Assembly: GCA_963807085.1 (NCBI GenBank) | Contig: CAWEBB010000003.1 | Location: forward strand, 1-64,000 | Length of the DNA stretch: 64,000 bases | Origin: JACKII01 sp963807085 | Lineage (GTDB): Bacteria > Pseudomonadota > Alphaproteobacteria > Bin95 | Direction: 5' to 3' | Shown: one piece after another, positions 9,203 to 17,530 of the stretch | Layout: each line of letters opens with the position of its first letter | Position numbering within the stretch: the first letter of the stretch is position 1 | Program-made: the position numbers and the translations under genes | Notes under the pieces: model-generated | The model's database searches: none | Seen by the model: only the letters and a program-made list of their open reading frames with translations | What the model was told of the DNA's origin: nothing

Positions 9203-10785
9203 CGCTGGCGGAAATCCTTTCCCTCCTCCTGTTCGGTGGCGTCTGCGTGGGGCTGATGGCGGGATTCCCGGTTGCCTTCACCCTTGGCGGCGTCTCGCTG
9301 CTGTTCGGCCTGCTGGGCAACCTGCTGGGAGCGTTCGACCTCTCGTTCTTCGGGTTCATCCCGAACCGCGTCTATGGCGTGATGACGAACGAGGTGCTGC
9401 TGGCGGTGCCGCTGTTCGTGTTCATGGGCGTGATGCTGGAGCGGTCCAAGGTCGCCGACGATCTGCTCAATACAATGGGGGCGCTGTTCGGCACGATGCG
9501 CGGCGGCCTGGGCATCAGCGTCTGCGTGGTGGGCGCCTTGCTGGCGGCCTCGACCGGCATCGTCGGCGCGACGGTCGTGACCATGGGGCTGCTGAGCCTG
9601 CCCACGATGCTGCGCTGGGGCTATGACCCGAAACTGGCGGCAGGCACGATCTGCGCGAGCGGCACGCTCGGCCAGATCATCCCGCCCTCCATCGTGCTGG
9701 TGGTCCTTGGCGACCAGATCTCCAACGCCTATCAGGACGCCCAACGCGCGTTGGGCAATTTTGCGCCGGACCCTGTGTCGGTCGGCGATCTATTCGCCGG
9801 CGCGCTCATTCCGGGCCTGGTCCTGGTCGGCCTCTATATTTGCTGGCAGTTGGTCATTGCGGCGCTGCGGCCGGAAGCGGCGCCGGCAGTTTCGGAAGCC
9901 AACGCGATCGGCACGATTAAGCCGGCCAAGGCGCTGGGCGCGCTGGTGGTGCCGATCATCCTGATCGTGGCCGTGCTCGGCTCGATCCTCGCCGGTATCG
10001 CCACGCCCACGGAAGCGGCGGCGGTCGGCGCCATCGGCGCGACCCTTCTGGGCGGCCTTCGCCTCACCTCCGGCTCGCAGAGCGCGTTGATGCTGATCGG
10101 CGGGCTGGCGTTGATCGCGGTGCTGTTCTTGACCGGCGCGCTCGACCTGCGGCTTGGGCGGAACGAACTGACCGGGGCCGAGCAATACGGCATCTATGCG
10201 GCGGCCATCTGCTGTGTGCTGCTGGCGCTGGGCATTCTGGACGCGCTTCGGCGCACGCACGCCGACGGCACCCTGCGCGAGGTGATGGAGCAGACGGCCA
10301 AGATCAGCGCCATGGTGTTCGCCATCGTGATCGGCGCGCAGATTTTCAGCCTGGTGTTCCGCGGTTTCGGCGGCGACGACATCGTGCACGAATTTCTGAC
10401 CAGCCTGCCCGGCGGCGCGTTCGGCGCTATGCTGGTGGTCATGCTGATCATGTTCGTGCTGGGCTTCTTCCTCGACTTCATCGAGATCACGTTTGTGGTC
10501 GTGCCCATCGTCGCTCCCATCCTGTTGATGATGGACATCAACCCGGTGTGGCTGGGCATCATGATCGCCGTAAACCTGCAGACGAGCTTCCTCACCCCGC
10601 CCTTCGGCTTTGCCCTGTTCTATCTGCGCGGCGTCGCCCCGCCTTCGGTCAGCACGATGCAGATCTATGCGGGCGTCATCCCGTTCGTCGGCTTGCAGGT
10701 GCTGATGCTGATGATCCTCTGGGTATTCCCCCAAATGACGCTCTGGCTGCCCCGGCTGGTCTATGGAACGGTGGCCGGAGGCTGA
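9199..10785 (+). CDS. TRAP transporter large permease (DctM)
   Basis: Inner-membrane sodium-dependent permease of the TRAP system, 528 residues and strongly hydrophobic with more than ten predicted helices. Conserved features include the GFPVAFTLGG segment, AVPLFVFMGVMLERS, the GLLSLPTMLRWGYDPKLAAG loop with ASGTLGQIIPPSI, and near the C-terminus NLQTSFLTPPFGFALFYLRG. The subfamily with extra helices in the middle matches the FcbT3/TakM type. It is the last gene of the operon and is followed by a strong hairpin. Confidence 0.92.
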   Translation: MTLAEILSLLLFGGVCVGLMAGFPVAFTLGGVSLLFGLLGNLLGAFDLSFFGFIPNRVYGVMTNEVLLAVPLFVFMGVMLERSKVADDLLNTMGALFGTMRGGLGISVCVVGALLAASTGIVGATVVTMGLLSLPTMLRWGYDPKLAAGTICASGTLGQIIPPSIVLVVLGDQISNAYQDAQRALGNFAPDPVSVGDLFAGALIPGLVLVGLYICWQLVIAALRPEAAPAVSEANAIGTIKPAKALGALVVPIILIVAVLGSILAGIATPTEAAAVGAIGATLLGGLRLTSGSQSALMLIGGLALIAVLFLTGALDLRLGRNELTGAEQYGIYAAAICCVLLALGILDALRRTHADGTLREVMEQTAKISAMVFAIVIGAQIFSLVFRGFGGDDIVHEFLTSLPGGAFGAMLVVMLIMFVLGFFLDFIEITFVVVPIVAPILLMMDINPVWLGIMIAVNLQTSFLTPPFGFALFYLRGVAPPSVSTMQIYAGVIPFVGLQVLMLMILWVFPQMTLWLPRLVYGTVAGG

Positions 10786-10811
10786 TGTCTGCGGCCCCTA
10801 TGCCGTGAAAG

Positions 10812-10860
10812 GCGTGTATCGAGGGGGCCGGCCGATGTGCCCCCCCCCCCGATACAGCGC
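10812..10860. terminator. bidirectional terminator-like hairpin with C11 tract
   Basis: Between the convergent dctM and the LivK-type gene, TGTATCG-A-GGGGG (10815-10827) pairs with the end of a run of eleven C followed by GATACA (10840-10856). The stem is long and GC-rich with a loop of about 12 bases. There is no clear U tract, so termination is inferred from position and stability. Confidence 0.55.
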
Positions 10861-10867
10861 ACTTGCA

Positions 10868-11959
10868 TCATTCGGCGTAATCGTAGTCGCCGTTGTGCCA
10901 TTCGTAAAACACGTAGCCTGGCGCCGTGACGTCGCCCTTGTCATCGAAGCCGAAATCGCCCAGTACGGTGCTGAACTCGTTGCTCTTCAGCGCCTCTGCC
11001 ACATCGTCGAAGTCGGTGCTGCCGGCCTTTTCGACCGCCTGTGCCCAGGCCTGGATCGCGCCATAGGTGTAGAGCACATAGCCCTCCGGCTCGATGCCCG
11101 CATCGCGGAATTTCTTCACTACCGCGGCGGCGGCTTCGTTCTTGCGCGGGTCCGGGCTGAAGGTCATCAGCGTGCCTTCGCCCGCATCGCCGGTGATCGC
11201 CCAATATTCCTGGGTCACCAGTGCGTCGCCGGAGATAAGTTGGGTGTCCATGCCCTGCTCACGCATCTGGCGGACCATCAGGCCGGCCTCGGTGTGATAG
11301 CCGCCGACATAGAGCACGTCGATCTTGTTCTGCTTCAGCTTTGTGACCAGCGCCGAATAGTCTTTCTCGCCCGCGGTATAAGCTTCGTACATGGCAGCCT
11401 CGCCACCGGCCTTTTCCAGGTTCTCGCGCGTCGCATCGGCCAATCCCTTGCCGTAAGCGGTCTTGTCATGGACGATGGCGATATTCTTGCCGGCATATTC
11501 CGTGGCAAGGAATTCGCCCGCAACCTCGCCCTGCTGGTCGTCACGGCCGCAGACGCGGAAGACGCCGGGGCCACCCTCATCGGTCAGCTTCGGGTTGGTC
11601 GACGCCGGTGAGATCTGGATGATGCCCTCCTCGTCATAAACGGCCGAGGCCGGGATCGACGAGCCGGAGCAGAAGTGCCCGGCCATGAAGACCACGCCCT
11701 TGTTCACCATCTGATTTGCAACCGCAACCGCCTGCTTTGGATCACAGGCATCGTCGCCCACTTCCAGTGCCAGCTTCTCCCCCAGCACGCCGCCGGCCGC
11801 GTTAATGTCGCGCACCGCGGCTTCCGCGCCGGCCTTCATCTGTGCGCCGAAGCTGGCATATTGACCGGTCATCGGACCCGCCGTCGCAATGGTGATATCG
11901 GCCCAGGCGCCTCCGGCCACCATCGTCAACGCTGCGGCCAAAGAAATCGTCTTCAGCAT
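10868..11959 (-). CDS. livK: branched-chain amino acid ABC transporter substrate-binding protein (LivK-like)
   Basis: Periplasmic type-I binding protein of 363 residues with a Sec signal peptide (about residues 1-20, ending GGAWA). Typical family blocks are TIATAGPMTGQYASFGAQMK, GAEAAVRDINAAGGVLG, DDACDPKQAVAVANQ, the ISPASTNPKLT hinge region and FRVCGRDDQQG. GGGAGAGG precedes the ATG, so the start is good. No livHMGF permease or ATPase genes are near, so it must share a transporter encoded elsewhere or act alone. It is divergent from aapJ. The ligand could be leucine-type amino acids or another small amide. Confidence 0.9.
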   Translation of the reverse strand: MLKTISLAAALTMVAGGAWADITIATAGPMTGQYASFGAQMKAGAEAAVRDINAAGGVLGEKLALEVGDDACDPKQAVAVANQMVNKGVVFMAGHFCSGSSIPASAVYDEEGIIQISPASTNPKLTDEGGPGVFRVCGRDDQQGEVAGEFLATEYAGKNIAIVHDKTAYGKGLADATRENLEKAGGEAAMYEAYTAGEKDYSALVTKLKQNKIDVLYVGGYHTEAGLMVRQMREQGMDTQLISGDALVTQEYWAITGDAGEGTLMTFSPDPRKNEAAAAVVKKFRDAGIEPEGYVLYTYGAIQAWAQAVEKAGSTDFDDVAEALKSNEFSTVLGDFGFDDKGDVTAPGYVFYEWHNGDYDYAE

Positions 11960-12173
11960 CGTTTACCTCTCCCAGAAAGCCGCGGGCCAGTCCCGCGATC
12001 GTAGCGCCACTTTGGTATCACCGCGGATCGGCCGGCCGCAATGTTCTTTGGTGGCAGGTGTGAAGGTTTGCCCCCTTTTTTCTCGACAATAGATCAGGTT
12101 AAGCTGACAACCGTTTGCGAGCGGCGCGGCCTGGGTCGGCGCGGCTGTCCTTTAATCAGATGAGGAGTCTGGG
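11960..12173. promoter_or_regulatory. divergent promoter region livK / aapJ
   Basis: A 214-base gap between divergent binding-protein genes. It contains a locally AT-rich stretch around 12070-12110 and a GAGGAG ribosome-binding sequence about 7 bases before aapJ. No specific operator was recognised. Nitrogen control of both genes is plausible from family knowledge only. Confidence 0.4.
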
Positions 12174-13181
12174 ATGAAAAAAGTGTTGGCATTGGCAGCG
12201 GTTGCGGGCTTTGCGGCCAGCAGCGCGGTTGCCGGAACACTGGAAGACGTGAAGAAGAAAGGCTACCTGGACTGCGGCATTAATACCGGTTTGGTTGGCT
12301 TTGCCGCTCCCGATGATAAAGGTGACTGGACAGGGTTTGATGTCGATTTTTGCCGCGCGGTAGCGGTTGCGGTTTTCGGCGACAAGACAAAGGTAAAATT
12401 CACACCCACCACCCCCAAGTCACGCTTTCCGACGCTTGCGTCCGGGGAAATCGACCTGCTTTCCCGGAACACGACCTGGACATTCAGTCGCGACGTAAAC
12501 CTGGGCTTCGAGTTTGCGGGCGTGAATTACTACGACGGTCAGGGGTTCTTGGTACGCAAGGACCTGGGGGTCAAGAGCGCGAAGGAACTCAACGGCGCCA
12601 GCATTTGCATTCAAACCGGCACCACGACCGAACTCAACCTGTCCGACTACTTTAAAACTAATGGTATGGAGTTCGAACCGGTCGCGATCGAGACGAACTC
12701 CGAAGCCCGCCCAGCCTATGAGCAGGGCCGCTGCGACGTTTATACGACAGACGCCTCCGGCTTGGCTGCAACTCGCGCTGTTCTGGACGATCCAACCGCG
12801 CATATCATTCTGCCCGAAATCATCTCGAAAGAGCCGCTCGGGCCAGTGGTCCGTCATGGCGACAACCAGTGGGGCGACGTTGTCCGCTGGACCTTGAACG
12901 TAATGATCGACGCCGAAGAATTGGGCATCACGTCAGCCAACGTCGATGAGATGAAAAACTCACAGAACCCGGAAGTTCAGCGGTTGCTGGGTGTCAGCGG
13001 CGAATATGGCGAAATGCTAGGCCTGTCCAAAGACTGGGCCTATAACGTCATTAAAGCCGTCGGCAACTATGGCGAAAGCTTCGACCGTCATATCGGTCCG
13101 AACACGGCAGTTGGGCTGGAACGCGGCCTGAACGCGCTCTGGTCGCAGGGCGGTATCCTGTACGCGCCGCCGTTCCGGTAA
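12174..13181 (+). CDS. aapJ: general L-amino acid ABC transporter substrate-binding protein AapJ
   Basis: Periplasmic family-3 binding protein of 335 residues. It has a Sec signal peptide (MKKVLALAAVAGFAASSAVA), then GYLDCGINTGLVGFAAPDDKG, the ligand-binding segment SGEIDLLSRNTTWTFSRD, and the C-terminal GLERGLNALWSQGGILYAPPFR region characteristic of AapJ. It is the first gene of aapJQMP, the broad-specificity amino-acid importer of alphaproteobacteria. A hairpin separates it from aapQ. Confidence 0.95.
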   Translation: MKKVLALAAVAGFAASSAVAGTLEDVKKKGYLDCGINTGLVGFAAPDDKGDWTGFDVDFCRAVAVAVFGDKTKVKFTPTTPKSRFPTLASGEIDLLSRNTTWTFSRDVNLGFEFAGVNYYDGQGFLVRKDLGVKSAKELNGASICIQTGTTTELNLSDYFKTNGMEFEPVAIETNSEARPAYEQGRCDVYTTDASGLAATRAVLDDPTAHIILPEIISKEPLGPVVRHGDNQWGDVVRWTLNVMIDAEELGITSANVDEMKNSQNPEVQRLLGVSGEYGEMLGLSKDWAYNVIKAVGNYGESFDRHIGPNTAVGLERGLNALWSQGGILYAPPFR

Positions 13182-13210
13182 GGCTTGGCTACGCAAATAG
13201 ATAAATCGAG

Positions 13211-13244
13211 CAAGGGGGCGCCTTTTTGCCGGGGGCCTCCCTTG
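13211..13244 (+). terminator. attenuating hairpin between aapJ and aapQ
   Basis: CAAGGG at 13211 pairs with CCCTTG ending at 13244, with further GC pairing inside (GGCGCC against GGGGGCC). It lies 30 bases after the aapJ stop and 92 bases before aapQ. Such hairpins often protect or partly terminate the message after the binding-protein gene so that more AapJ is made than permease. Confidence 0.45.
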
Positions 13245-13336
13245 TTGGCATCTGATGTGGTTGAGTTCGATGCGAATGCCGAACTGTGACTTGGCCGCCG
13301 CACCCTTCGAAGTAGGGGAACAGGAATGGTGATTCG

Positions 13337-14527
13337 ATGGCTGTAGTAGGCAATGCAGTAACTGGCCCACCGGCGAGCGGCTCTTTCTGGAACGACCAAC
13401 GGTTCCGTGGCATCGTCGCTCAGGCAGTGGTGATGGGTATATTAGGCCTGCTGCTCTACTTCGTGATTTCAAACACCATTCACAATCTGAAACAGCGGGA
13501 CATTGCGACCGGCTTTTGGTTTCTGACCCAGCCAGCCGGGTTTGAAATTCAGATGACACTGATCCCGTATGGCCCGGAGTCCACCCACGCGCGGGTGTTT
13601 CTGGTCGGATTGTTGAACACGCTTTTTATCTCCATCCTGGGCTGCGTATTCGCGACAATCTTGGGCTTCGTTCTGGGCGTTTTGCGCCTATCCGGCAACT
13701 GGCTGCTCAGCCAAATCATCTACTGGTATGTTGAGTTCACCCGCAACGTACCGCTGCTGTTGCAGATTATCTTCTGGTACACGGTCTTCTTGAAGCTCCC
13801 CCGGGTGCAAGAAAGCATAGGGCTGGGTGACAGCATTTTCCTGAACAATCGAGGATTGTTCTCGCCCTCTCCCATACTGGGCGATGCCTTTGACTTTGTC
13901 GTCATCGCCTTTCTCCTCACAGTTGCCGGTGCCTGGGTCATCGGCCGTTGGGCCAAAAAACGTCAGGAGGCAACCGGCGGAACCTTTCCCGCATTCTGGG
14001 TTGGGCTGGCGCTGATCGTTTTCGGTACGATCGTAGTTTACTTCGCCGCCGGGTCGCCCATGGAATGGCAATATCCTGAAAGAACGCGCTTCAGTCTGCG
14101 GGGCGGCATGCAGATCGCCCCGGAATTCATGGCGATGCTGGTGGGGTTAACCCTCTATACCGCCGCCTTTATCTCCGAAATCGTGCGGTCCGGCATCCTT
14201 TCGGTGCACAAAGGGCAGCGCGAAGCCGCTGCCGCGCTCGGCTTGAAACATAACTGGACCATGCGCCTGATCATTGTGCCCCAGGCGATGCGCGTGATCA
14301 TCCCGCCGCTGGCCAGTCAATATATGAACCTGACGAAGAATTCCTCGCTCGGCTTCGCCATCGGCTACGCTGAACTGACGGCCGTATTCGGCGGCATCTC
14401 GCTGAATCAAACCGGCCAGGCTATCGAATGCATGGCCATTGTCATGGCAGCCTACCTGATTATATCCCTCAGCATTTCGGCCTTCATGAACTGGTACAAT
14501 GCGCGTATGCGGCTGGTCGAAAGATAA
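13337..14527 (+). CDS. aapQ: general L-amino acid ABC transporter permease AapQ
   Basis: Inner-membrane permease of 396 residues, longer than typical HisM-type permeases, as expected for AapQ. The N-terminal GSFWNDQRFRG segment leads into the first helix. Later come the long periplasmic insert, the YTAAFISEIVRSGI segment and the EAA loop (GQREAAAALGLKHNWTMRL...PQAMRVIIPP) that contacts the ATPase. It forms the membrane channel with AapM. Confidence 0.95.
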   Translation: MAVVGNAVTGPPASGSFWNDQRFRGIVAQAVVMGILGLLLYFVISNTIHNLKQRDIATGFWFLTQPAGFEIQMTLIPYGPESTHARVFLVGLLNTLFISILGCVFATILGFVLGVLRLSGNWLLSQIIYWYVEFTRNVPLLLQIIFWYTVFLKLPRVQESIGLGDSIFLNNRGLFSPSPILGDAFDFVVIAFLLTVAGAWVIGRWAKKRQEATGGTFPAFWVGLALIVFGTIVVYFAAGSPMEWQYPERTRFSLRGGMQIAPEFMAMLVGLTLYTAAFISEIVRSGILSVHKGQREAAAALGLKHNWTMRLIIVPQAMRVIIPPLASQYMNLTKNSSLGFAIGYAELTAVFGGISLNQTGQAIECMAIVMAAYLIISLSISAFMNWYNARMRLVER

Positions 14528-14544
14528 GGGGGAGGCAAAGGACC

Positions 14545-15663
14545 ATGACCGCACCCGAAGCCGAAATCAGCCGTTGGAAGCCCGTTGAGAGCCGTCCTCC
14601 GCCCGTCGCCTCCAGCGGCGTCATCGGTTGGATGCGCGCGAACCTGTTCTCCAGTTGGCTCAACACCTTCCTGACCTTCGCATCCATCTATCTGCTCTAT
14701 AGCGTGATCCCGCCCCTGATCGACTGGGCCTTCATCGACGCGTTATGGCAGGGCACCAGCAACGAAGACTGCCGCGGCGCTGCCGGGGCCTGTTGGCCTG
14801 TGATTGCCGTACGCTGGCAGCAGATGATTTATGGCTTTTATCCTCAAACGGACTGGTGGCGGCCCAATCTGGCCTTTTTTCTGCTGCTGGTAGCGCTATT
14901 TTACGGCCTGTACGACAAGGCGCCCGGGCGGAAATACGGGTTGTGGTTCGTCTGCGCCTACCCCTTCATTGCCTATGGTTTGCTCTATGGTGGCTTTGCG
15001 GGGCTGGAATACGTCGAGTCGCCCCAATGGGGCGGTCTGCTGCTAACGCTCGCGATGGGTGTGACCGGCATCGCGGTTTCCATCCCGCTCGGCATAGTGC
15101 TCGCGCTCGGCCGGCGCAGCGAACTGCCCGTGATCAGCCTCGTTTGCACCCTCTTTATAGAGTTCATCCGCGGAGTTCCGCTGATTACATTGCTGTTTTT
15201 CGGCAATGTAATGCTGCCGCTGTTCCTGCCGGAAGGCATGAATATCGACAATTATCTGCGCGTCGTCGTGGCGGTGTGTTTCTTCGCCAGCGCTTACATG
15301 GCCGAGGTCATCCGCGGTGGGCTTCAAGCAATTCCAAAGGGCCAGTATGAGGCCGCCGCCGCGCTGGGTCTCGGATATTGGCGGATGATGGGTTTCATTA
15401 TCTTGCCGCAAGCTTTGCGTATCTCAATACCCGGCATCGTCAACACCTCGATCGGCCTCTACAAAGACACGACTCTGGTTTCGCTGGTCGGCCTGTTCGA
15501 CCTGCTGGGTATGGCCCGCGCCATCGCCGCCGACGCCAAATGGGCCGGGCTGGAGATCGAGCTGTACGCCTTCATCGCCCTCATGTTCTTCATCTCGTGC
15601 TTTGCCATGTCTCGCTACTCGCTCTGGCTGGAGCAGCGGCTGGCCCGCGGCGACCGTCATTAG
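14545..15663 (+). CDS. aapM: general L-amino acid ABC transporter permease AapM
   Basis: Second permease of the Aap importer, 372 residues. ATG 14545 is preferred over an upstream in-frame start inside aapQ because GGGGGAGG lies just upstream and the product then begins like other AapM proteins. Conserved parts are IEFIRGVPLITLLFFGNVMLP, YMAEVIRGGLQAIPKGQYEA and the EAA loop LGYWRMMGFIILPQALRISI. It is spaced 17 bases after aapQ and 18 bases before aapP, consistent with one operon. Confidence 0.95.
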   Translation: MTAPEAEISRWKPVESRPPPVASSGVIGWMRANLFSSWLNTFLTFASIYLLYSVIPPLIDWAFIDALWQGTSNEDCRGAAGACWPVIAVRWQQMIYGFYPQTDWWRPNLAFFLLLVALFYGLYDKAPGRKYGLWFVCAYPFIAYGLLYGGFAGLEYVESPQWGGLLLTLAMGVTGIAVSIPLGIVLALGRRSELPVISLVCTLFIEFIRGVPLITLLFFGNVMLPLFLPEGMNIDNYLRVVVAVCFFASAYMAEVIRGGLQAIPKGQYEAAAALGLGYWRMMGFIILPQALRISIPGIVNTSIGLYKDTTLVSLVGLFDLLGMARAIAADAKWAGLEIELYAFIALMFFISCFAMSRYSLWLEQRLARGDRH

Positions 15664-15681
15664 TTTAAAGGCTCAACCGTT

Positions 15682-16422
15682 ATGAACGATCAGGCACCCG
15701 CGATCGAAATGCGCGGCGTCAACAAGTGGTTCGGCAGCTTTCACGTGCTGAAAGACATTGACCTGACGGTGCAGGTTGGCGAACGGATCGTCATTTGCGG
15801 CCCCTCCGGGTCCGGCAAGTCGACGCTGGTGCGCTGTATCAACCGACTGGAAGAACATCAGGAAGGCGAGATTATCGTCGACGGCATCGCGCTGACCGAT
15901 GACCTGAAACATATCGACCAGGTGCGGTCGGAGGTCGGCATGGTCTTTCAGTCCTTCAACCTGTTTCCCCATCTGACCGTCGTGGACAACTGCACGCTCG
16001 CGCCGATCTGGGTGCGCAAAATGCCTAAGGCCGAAGCGGAAAAGCGCGCCATGACCCTGTTGGAGCGGGTGAAGATACCGGAGCAGGCGGACAAGTTTCC
16101 CGGCCAGCTTTCCGGCGGCCAGCAGCAGCGTGTTGCTATTGCGCGGGCGCTGGCGATGGAGCCGCGCATCATGCTGTTCGACGAGCCGACATCCGCGCTC
16201 GACCCGGAGATGATCAAGGAAGTACTGGATGTGATGGTCGATCTGGCGGAAAGCGGCATGACCATGCTGTGCGTCACGCACGAGATGGGTTTTGCCCGGC
16301 AGGTGGCCGACCGGGTAATCTTCATGGACGAGGGCGAGATCGTCGAAGAGAATGAACCGGAAGAGTTCTTCAATAACCCGCAGAACGACCGGACCAAGCT
16401 GTTCTTGAGCCAGATTCTGTAG
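15682..16422 (+). CDS. aapP: general L-amino acid ABC transporter ATP-binding protein AapP
   Basis: Cytosolic ABC ATPase of 246 residues that powers AapQM. Walker A is GPSGSGKST (residues 40-48), the Q loop is in VGMVFQSFNLFPH, the signature is LSGGQQQR, and Walker B is MLFDEPTSALDPE followed by the switch His in CVTHEMGFA. Length and motifs are normal for the polar-amino-acid ATPase family. It ends the aapJQMP operon; zntB follows 36 bases later and could be co-transcribed. Confidence 0.95.
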   Translation: MNDQAPAIEMRGVNKWFGSFHVLKDIDLTVQVGERIVICGPSGSGKSTLVRCINRLEEHQEGEIIVDGIALTDDLKHIDQVRSEVGMVFQSFNLFPHLTVVDNCTLAPIWVRKMPKAEAEKRAMTLLERVKIPEQADKFPGQLSGGQQQRVAIARALAMEPRIMLFDEPTSALDPEMIKEVLDVMVDLAESGMTMLCVTHEMGFARQVADRVIFMDEGEIVEENEPEEFFNNPQNDRTKLFLSQIL

Positions 16423-16458
16423 CCTTGCGGCAAGAGCGAAACGGCGGGAGCCAAGCCA

Positions 16459-17430
16459 ATGGAGATGCCGTCGCTTCTGGCCTATGCCTTCGACCGGCGC
16501 GGCGGCGCCACCGCCACCACCCCGAATGCACCGCACGCGGACTTTCTCCTGTGGGTCCATGCCAGATGGGAAGATCCGGCGGCGGCCGCATGGGTGCAAC
16601 ACCAGGCGGCGCTCTCACCGGACGTGGTCGATGCGCTGATGGCGCCGGATTCCCGGCCGCGCTGTACGGTGGTATCCACATCCCTCGGCGACGGCGTGTT
16701 GATCAATCTTCGCGGCGTCAACCTGCACGAAGGCGCAGAGCCGGAAGACATGATCTCGGTGCGGATATGGCTGGAGGCGGGGCGGATCGTCAGCACCTGG
16801 CGCCGGCCGCTTTTTGCGCTCCGGGACATGCTCGACGGTGTCGACCGGGGCCAGGGGCCGGTCAGCCCCGGCGACTTCACTGCCCGGCTGGCGCTGCGCT
16901 TGGCCGACCGGGCCGAACCCATCGTCGCCGACCTCAACGAGGTTATCGACGACATGGAAGAAGAAATCCTTGCACCGGACCAGCCGACGGGCATGCACGG
17001 AAAACTGGCGGACACCCGGCGCACGGCCATCATATTACGCCGGTACATGTTCCCCCAGCGTGATGCCCTTTCGACGCTGGCCATCGAAGACCTGGACTGG
17101 CTGAGCGAGCGGGACCGCAGCAAGCTGCACGAGGCCACCGACCGCATCACCCGACTGGCCGAAGAACTGGATGCGATCCGCGAGCGCGCCGCCGTGGTGC
17201 AGGACCAATTGATCGAGCGGAGGGCGGAGGCAATGAACCGCAGCATGCTGATCCTGGCGGTGGTCGCGGCGATGTTTCTGCCGCTCGGCCTGATAACGGG
17301 CTTGCTCGGCATCAATGTCGGCGGCATTCCCGGCGCGGAGACGAGTTGGGCGTTTTGGGCCGTCTGTGGCCTGTTGCTGGTGATTGCCGGATTTCAGCTT
17401 TGGTTGTTCCGCCGGCTGAAGCTGATTTGA
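16459..17430 (+). CDS. zntB: ZntB-like CorA-family metal transporter
   Basis: A 323-residue member of the CorA superfamily. It has a large cytosolic N-terminal domain and two C-terminal membrane helices (about residues 260-285 and 296-316). The loop between them reads GLLGINVGGIPG, with GIN in place of the GMN of CorA magnesium channels, which is the pattern of ZntB zinc transporters. A conserved ATWR-like core (STWRRPLFALRDM) lies in the N-terminal domain. Zinc export or import cannot be decided from sequence. Confidence 0.85.
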   Translation: MEMPSLLAYAFDRRGGATATTPNAPHADFLLWVHARWEDPAAAAWVQHQAALSPDVVDALMAPDSRPRCTVVSTSLGDGVLINLRGVNLHEGAEPEDMISVRIWLEAGRIVSTWRRPLFALRDMLDGVDRGQGPVSPGDFTARLALRLADRAEPIVADLNEVIDDMEEEILAPDQPTGMHGKLADTRRTAIILRRYMFPQRDALSTLAIEDLDWLSERDRSKLHEATDRITRLAEELDAIRERAAVVQDQLIERRAEAMNRSMLILAVVAAMFLPLGLITGLLGINVGGIPGAETSWAFWAVCGLLLVIAGFQLWLFRRLKLI

Positions 17431-17530
17431 GCTACGCGCCGACCGACCGCTCGCGTTAGAGGGTAGGCACGGGCCGGAATTTCGGCAAAATTGGCCTCCA
17501 TTCCATTCGCAGGGCGGGAGTTGCCATTAC

